From NCBI GenBank assembly GCA_946811185.2, contig OX328109.1, positions 7,068,001 to 7,132,000 of the forward strand: DNA of 64,000 nucleotides, in the 5' to 3' direction. A model generated the notes under the pieces. That model made no database searches. It was not told where the DNA came from and was given only the letters and a program-made list of their open reading frames with translations. The position numbers and the translations under genes are program-made. Position 1 is the first letter of the stretch. Every line of letters begins with the position of its first letter. This document shows positions 62,601 to 64,000 of the stretch, piece after piece. The DNA is from Hippopus hippopus. Lineage: Eukaryota > Mollusca > Bivalvia > Cardiida > Cardiidae.

Positions 62601-64000
62601 TTCAAAAGCGTTCTTCATCAGTACCGTTAAAACTCAGGGATTGTATGGTAAAGGGTTAATACACATATTCCAGAATTTTCTACATTTGAAAGTTACACAT
62701 CTTCTGATTGGCTAAACCATTTGGTTTAGCCAATCAGAAGTTGTGTTACTTTCAAATGTAGAAAATCTTGTAGAATAAGACAATGAATATTCTTAAGAAT
62801 GGTTTGTAAATACGGGCCCAGGTCCCGTATTTACCCTACACTTATTAACTGTGTTCTAAGTCTTTCTAAATTAAGAAATTAAAAATATTTCTGACTGGCG
62901 AGCCAGAATGGATTAAACTAGCCAGTAAGGAACCACAATTACTTTAAAGTTCAGAAGAGTCTTTGGAATAAGAAGAAGTAGAATCGTTTGTAAACACGGA
63001 CCTACGTTTCGTCTACAGGTGTGAGGCGTGACAATTATAACTCTTACTCGATAAACCTTTAATTAACACTTTATATTGTTGCTTGTTTTTGGGAATACAG
63101 GTTTAAAACCAGAACCGTAATGAGATAATATAAACATTATTGTGTTGAGTTTTTAAATTATCTCGTCACGGTAAGTGATTTTAAACTTGTTATCCCAAAC
63201 ACAAACAATAATATAAACTGATAATGAAACGTTTATCGAGTAAGAGTAATACTGACATACTCTCTTACTCGTTCTATAATAACATTTTTTTTATAAACTT
63301 TTCATTTATGTTAGGTCGCAATAGGGGCATAGCTTAGGAACCTCTATCGACTGTAAAGGGGACTAGTTCTAAGATTTTCCTCATCACGCCAAACACAGAA
63401 ACAGAATCACTAAATTTAGTAAATTAATACCTTGTAAAAACATCAATTCATAAGAGAAGTGAACGAAAAATAAAAGGTATTTCTGTGAAAGGAAACTTAA
63501 TCTATTTATGTATTTTTTAGATTCTGTGCAGGATTTTCGCAAAGGCTGGTGGGAATGCAAAATGATCGATAACGCGCTTCGATTCCGCGGATTAAAGTAA
63601 AGAAGGTACACGTACGATGACGTCATATCTGGTCTCATAAAGATAGACGGAGCTATCTATTGTTAAACAACCACTTCGATACATAAACGCAGGGGTGCGA
63701 TTGATGAATTATGAGAGGGGAGGTAACTCTCCTCACCAAATACATTGGTCATTTCTGAGCAGATCAATTTGGACCAGTCTAGAATTTTGTCGTTTGGTAA
63801 AAACTTAAAAAGTGGTTTCAGCAGTTAAAAATGGGCGGTCAGGGAAAAACACCGTACAACTTACATGACCGTTATCGTCCATTAGATTATTGGTGAGTTT
63901 TAATTTATCAAATGAGATGATCTGTTTCATCCACTGGCCCCCTTTAGCCGGTGAATCCGGATGCACGTGTATTCTCCCCGGCATGTAAGGGTCCGCCTTC
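53409..64000 (-). CDS. Tbx1/10: Tbx1/10-class T-box transcription factor, 3' half, five exons (partial at window edge)
   Basis: Joined minus-strand exons 64000..63865, 56631..56479, 55722..55655, 55229..55087 and 53686..53409 give one open frame. In order they encode the middle and end of a T-box DNA-binding domain, an Asn/Ser-rich linker and a C-terminal tail. T-box landmarks are [42 protein letters not shown] and [13 protein letters not shown]. The [13 protein letters not shown] form, rather than the [12 protein letters not shown] or KIKHNPFAKAF forms of Tbx4/5 or Brachyury, points to the Tbx1/10 class. So does the tail motif AAKSRPTPY, which resembles GAKSRPAPY near the end of vertebrate Tbx1. 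T-box proteins are nuclear sequence-specific regulators; Tbx1/10 acts in pharyngeal and mesodermal patterning in other animals, and its role here is inferred. All introns are GT-AG and phases match. Missing are the N-terminus and first part of the T-box, which lie beyond 64000. Confidence 0.93.
53835..53920 (+). mobile_element. Pal4 hairpin in a Tbx1/10 intron
   Basis: GCGGACGGTATAGATCAAAG mirrored by TTGATCTATCCCGCCCGC; terminal parts absent. Confidence 0.6.
53950..54140 (+). mobile_element. Pal4 MITE in a Tbx1/10 intron, followed by a Pal1 end
   Basis: CAAATGAAACGAAAATTTCT left (decayed), CAGTGTAGATCAAAGATCAG, right CGCTCAGCAGCCTAACCG and TTAA, which runs straight into AACTCTTTACCAAATAACG, a Pal1 terminus. 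Confidence 0.7.
54231..54489 (-). mobile_element. Pal2 MITE in a Tbx1/10 intron, hairpin half deleted
   Basis: TGAGGCATGCTCTGGC to CACAGAGCATGGCTCA. The left palindrome arm is gone (AAAGTTTCGTTCCCGCAAAC). The flanks AATCACA and TATCACG look alike, a possible short target duplication. Confidence 0.72.
54540..54720. mobile_element. Pal5 hairpin element in a Tbx1/10 intron
   Basis: GTGCGTATTCACGGACCCAT, TTCTAATTGGTTAAACCATA, ATAGGCCAATCATTACTTGC. Confidence 0.62.
54936..55022 (+). repeat. (GAAA)n microsatellite, Tbx1/10 intron
   Basis: About 20 GAAA units with GAGA and GATA variants, 65 bp downstream of the exon D donor (minus strand). On the transcript it reads as a pyrimidine tract. Confidence 0.92.
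55087..55229 (-). CDS. Tbx1/10: Tbx1/10 exon D (Asn/Ser-rich linker)
   Basis: The 143-nt exon has acceptor TTTTTGCAG and donor GTGAGA. The first base completes the split codon as TGT (Cys), where I recall Trp in vertebrate Tbx1. It then reads [20 protein letters not shown], with RNHHRP resembling the RNHRPG that follows the T-box in Tbx1. Next comes [15 protein letters not shown], encoded by AAC/AAT runs (a coding microsatellite), then TRKGSPK. The exon ends one base into a codon. Confidence 0.82.
55376..55641 (+). mobile_element. Pal1 MITE with extended end A, in a Tbx1/10 intron
   Basis: CCCTTTATCACAGAGTCC left; hairpin mostly lost; end A appears twice (GTCGTCTGCAGATTCTTTCA and TCGTCAGCAAATATTTTCAA). 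It fills most of the 425-bp intron between exons C and D. Confidence 0.6.
55655..55722 (-). CDS. Tbx1/10: Tbx1/10 exon C (end of T-box)
   Basis: The 68-nt exon encodes [20 protein letters not shown] plus ND and two bases (TG) of a split codon. Acceptor is GTTTAG, donor [23 protein letters not shown] is the most class-specific stretch seen and supports Tbx1/10. A Pal1 fragment ends about 13 bp downstream of the donor. Confidence 0.93.
56479..56631 (-). CDS. Tbx1/10: Tbx1/10 exon B (T-box, HVVYV to AYQNHR)
   Basis: The exon has 153 nt (51 codons), acceptor TCTTTTCAG and donor GTAAGT (56478..56473). It starts [18 protein letters not shown] and ends [11 protein letters not shown], both hallmark T-box stretches. 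The Tyr in VVYVYP and the acidic/Asn loop [10 protein letters not shown] are local variants. It sits 7.2 kb from exon A and 756 bp from exon C. Confidence 0.93.
56668..56925 (+). mobile_element. Pal2 MITE close to Tbx1/10 exon B
   Basis: TGAGCCATGCTCTGTG; palindrome truncated after CAGTCCGCGCAG; right end GCCGGAGCACGAA. It starts 37 bp upstream of the exon B acceptor, so it sits at the branch-point region of that intron. Confidence 0.74.
57038..57139 (+). repeat. (GA)n/(CAGAGA)n microsatellite next to a Pal1 remnant
   Basis: Preceded by GTGTGGAAAATGGATAAATGCTGCT, here noted by its ends GTGTGGAAAATG and ATGCTGCTG, a Pal1 arm; the mirror arm is missing. Confidence 0.85.
57537..58029 (+). repeat. 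Three 164-bp tandem units inside the large Tbx1/10 intron
   Basis: GAAATTAATTGTTATGACC starts units at 57537, 57701 and 57865; each ends in a T-run and CGTT. Units 2 and 3 are nearly identical, unit 1 slightly diverged (CCATTGAGC, TATCCTATGCTG). The unit length is like bivalve satellite monomers, or it could be a duplicated intronic element. Confidence 0.88.
58573..58892 (+). mobile_element. SINE type 3, near intact, inside the large Tbx1/10 intron
   Basis: Nearly identical to the copy at 9113 (ACCAGCCCGCATAGCTCAAT, GAGACGTTAAACCGAGGTCC, CCATATGGGCAACCGGTGGC, CAATCAATCAATC). The close match across two distant copies suggests recent activity. Confidence 0.82.
59001..59246 (-). mobile_element. 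Pal1 MITE in the large Tbx1/10 intron
   Basis: GACTCGTCCAAACTGAAACC left, long clean hairpin (ATTGTGGGGGAGAAATGAGA, GCTGGTTACCAGC), right GGTCGTAAAAACTAAAAAC and GTTTGGTAAAGGG. Confidence 0.72.
59313..59553 (+). mobile_element. Pal2 MITE in the large Tbx1/10 intron
   Basis: GTGCCCTGTAGAGAGGGATT, perfect palindrome CCAGGTCAGCCTGCGCAGTC, right end decayed (GCCTGAGATTGGATCA). Confidence 0.72.
59767..60062. mobile_element. Pal3 foldback, complete, TTAA start
   Basis: TTAAAGGCCCAGTAACGGCC left and CCTCCACTGGGCCTTCAA right, with GTGTTAGTCGCTGGCAG mirrored by CTGTCAGCAACTAACAC. Confidence 0.75.
60063..60463. other. No gene seen (Tbx1/10 intron)
   Basis: Short minus-strand frame at 60059..60352 has no recognised family and no good splice context. 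Confidence 0.4.
60464..60605. mobile_element. Pal5 hairpin element
   Basis: GGGTCCGTATTCACAAAC, GTCTGATTGACTAAACCTAA, GGTTTAGCCAATCAGAAGTT, AATTTAGAAAACTCTTG. In the large Tbx1/10 intron. Confidence 0.68.
60645..60932 (-). mobile_element. SINE type 3 (minus), degenerate head
   Basis: GTTGCCCTATGGGCAACGAC, GATACAGGACGAAACCCATC, GTATAGCACCGTCACACGGG is the type-3 body inverted. The tRNA-like part (ATCGGGATCGAACCTATACC) is still readable. Inside the large Tbx1/10 intron, opposite in orientation to the copy at 58573. Confidence 0.72.
61045..61465 (+). repeat. Composite of Pal2 pieces
   Basis: An inverted left piece (CCCTCTGGCAAAAGGGGCGT to GGATCCATAAAATCCA), then a Pal2 copy missing its left tip (GGTCTGTGAAAAGTAGG), then a duplicated right end: GACTTGCTTAGTAACAAGCA and GACTTGCTTGGTAACAAGCA about 80 bp apart. 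Confidence 0.66.
61466..62023. other. No gene or recognised repeat seen (Tbx1/10 intron)
   Basis: Unique-looking sequence with long A-runs at 61884 and 61970. As one of the few repeat-poor parts of the intron, it is where a conserved enhancer would be sought. Confidence 0.4.
62024..62267 (+). mobile_element. Pal2 MITE without the palindrome
   Basis: TGAGCCACGCTCTGTGAAAA to ATAGGGCATGGCTTA; the core is reduced to CATATCAACCAACGCAACTC. TA lies on both flanks. Confidence 0.7.
62448..62659 (-). mobile_element. Pal1 MITE, one outer arm deleted
   Basis: Left AGCTCTTTACCAAGCGAC, TTTGCAGACGACAAAATAAA; the left hairpin arm is reduced to GTAGAAAATGCTGG; right TTAAAACTCAGGGATTGTAT to GGGTTAA. Confidence 0.72.
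62668..63005. repeat. Two Pal5 elements abutting at GGGCCCAGGTCCC
   Basis: The first (62668..62821) has a clean stem CTTCTGATTGGCTAAACCAT. It ends TTTGTAAATACGGGCCC, and the next begins GGTCCCGTATTTACC and ends GTTTGTAAACACGGACC; the second's stem is strongly diverged (GGCGAGCCAGAATGG). Confidence 0.66.
63036..63250. mobile_element. Foldback element with ACTCTTACTCGATAAAC ends
   Basis: ACTCTTACTCGATAAACCTT pairs with AACGTTTATCGAGTAAGAGT; inner stem CTTGTTTTTGGGAATACAGG/CTTGTTATCCCAAACACAA and GATAATATAAAC. It lies in the Tbx1/10 intron about 600 bp downstream of exon A. Confidence 0.7.
63251..63760. other. No gene or recognised repeat seen (Tbx1/10 intron)
   Basis: Repeat-poor sequence next to exon A; contains TGACGTCA, a CRE-type palindrome, at ~63618. 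Confidence 0.4.
63761..63809 (+). mobile_element. Pal1 end A fragment
   Basis: CAATTTGGACCAGTCTAGAA, TTTTGTCGTTTGGTAAAAAC. It lies 55 bp downstream of the Tbx1/10 exon A donor. Confidence 0.5.
63865..64000 (-). CDS. Tbx1/10: Tbx1/10 exon A (central T-box), runs off the window
   Basis: Minus-strand reading ends in codon CAT (His) followed by donor GTAAGT at 63864..63859. It encodes 45 residues including [24 protein letters not shown] and KLKLTNN, the central T-box. It reads AKGGQW where vertebrate Tbx1, from memory, has AKGAQW. The 5' boundary is outside the window. The exon ends on a whole codon, matching the next exon, which starts in phase 0. Confidence 0.93.

Overview
This window is animal nuclear DNA: AT-rich, intron-bearing, dominated by short interspersed repeats and microsatellites, with long stretches that hold no gene. 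The mixture of tRNA-headed SINEs ending in (AATC)n, and a very abundant palindromic repeat with the core CAGCCTGCGCAG, matches what I remember of bivalve molluscs, heterodont clams in particular. That placement rests on memory, not on a search.

Two host genes can be supported. (1) A single-exon class A-type G-protein-coupled receptor lies at 13636..15054 (+). It has seven hydrophobic segments, but the signature motifs of TM2, TM3, TM6 and TM7 are all altered. Just upstream are a plausible 3' splice site and a 12-codon upstream ORF that stops three bases before the receptor ATG. (2) The 3' half of a T-box transcription factor of the Tbx1/10 class lies on the minus strand from the right edge of the window to 53409. 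Five exons are visible (63865..64000, 56479..56631, 55655..55722, 55087..55229, 53409..53686), all with GT-AG introns and consistent phases. The 5' part of the T-box and the N-terminus lie beyond 64000. The 7.2-kb intron holds a 3 x 164-bp tandem repeat and many repeats.

The rest is mobile-element debris. I recognise by eye: Pal1, ~220-250 bp, TTAA-flanked, with a 57-nt palindromic core (over 30 copies); Pal2, ~265 bp, with the CAGCCTGCGCAG palindrome (over 20 copies); Pal3, ~300-370 bp foldback ending in CCCAGT/ACTGGG (9 copies); Pal4, ~210 bp, TTAA-flanked, with a GATCAGACTGCAC palindrome (over 15 copies); Pal5, a hairpin on CTGATTGGCTAAACCA (7 copies); Pal6, a foldback plus ~330-bp body (17.2 kb and 33.2-34.2 kb); and several single hairpin elements. 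A 1.5-kb PIF/Harbinger-type element (39202..40687, TAA target duplication) carries a truncated transposase N-terminus. At least four kinds of tRNA-related SINE are present, and two of them share one 3' domain under different heads.

The arrangement shows the history. One Pal1 sits inside a Pal4 copy and demonstrates TTAA duplication directly. Some Pal1 arms have become 105- and 200-bp tandem arrays. Long (GA)n tracts interrupt Pal1 hairpins. A 1.55-kb degenerate minisatellite (41440..42990) and a 0.7-kb (GAGT)n array (45942..46652) are the largest simple arrays. I found no sign of a new multi-gene system. The points most worth following are the atypical receptor with its uORF, the Tbx1/10 exon structure, the nested TTAA insertion, and the SINEs that share a tail.
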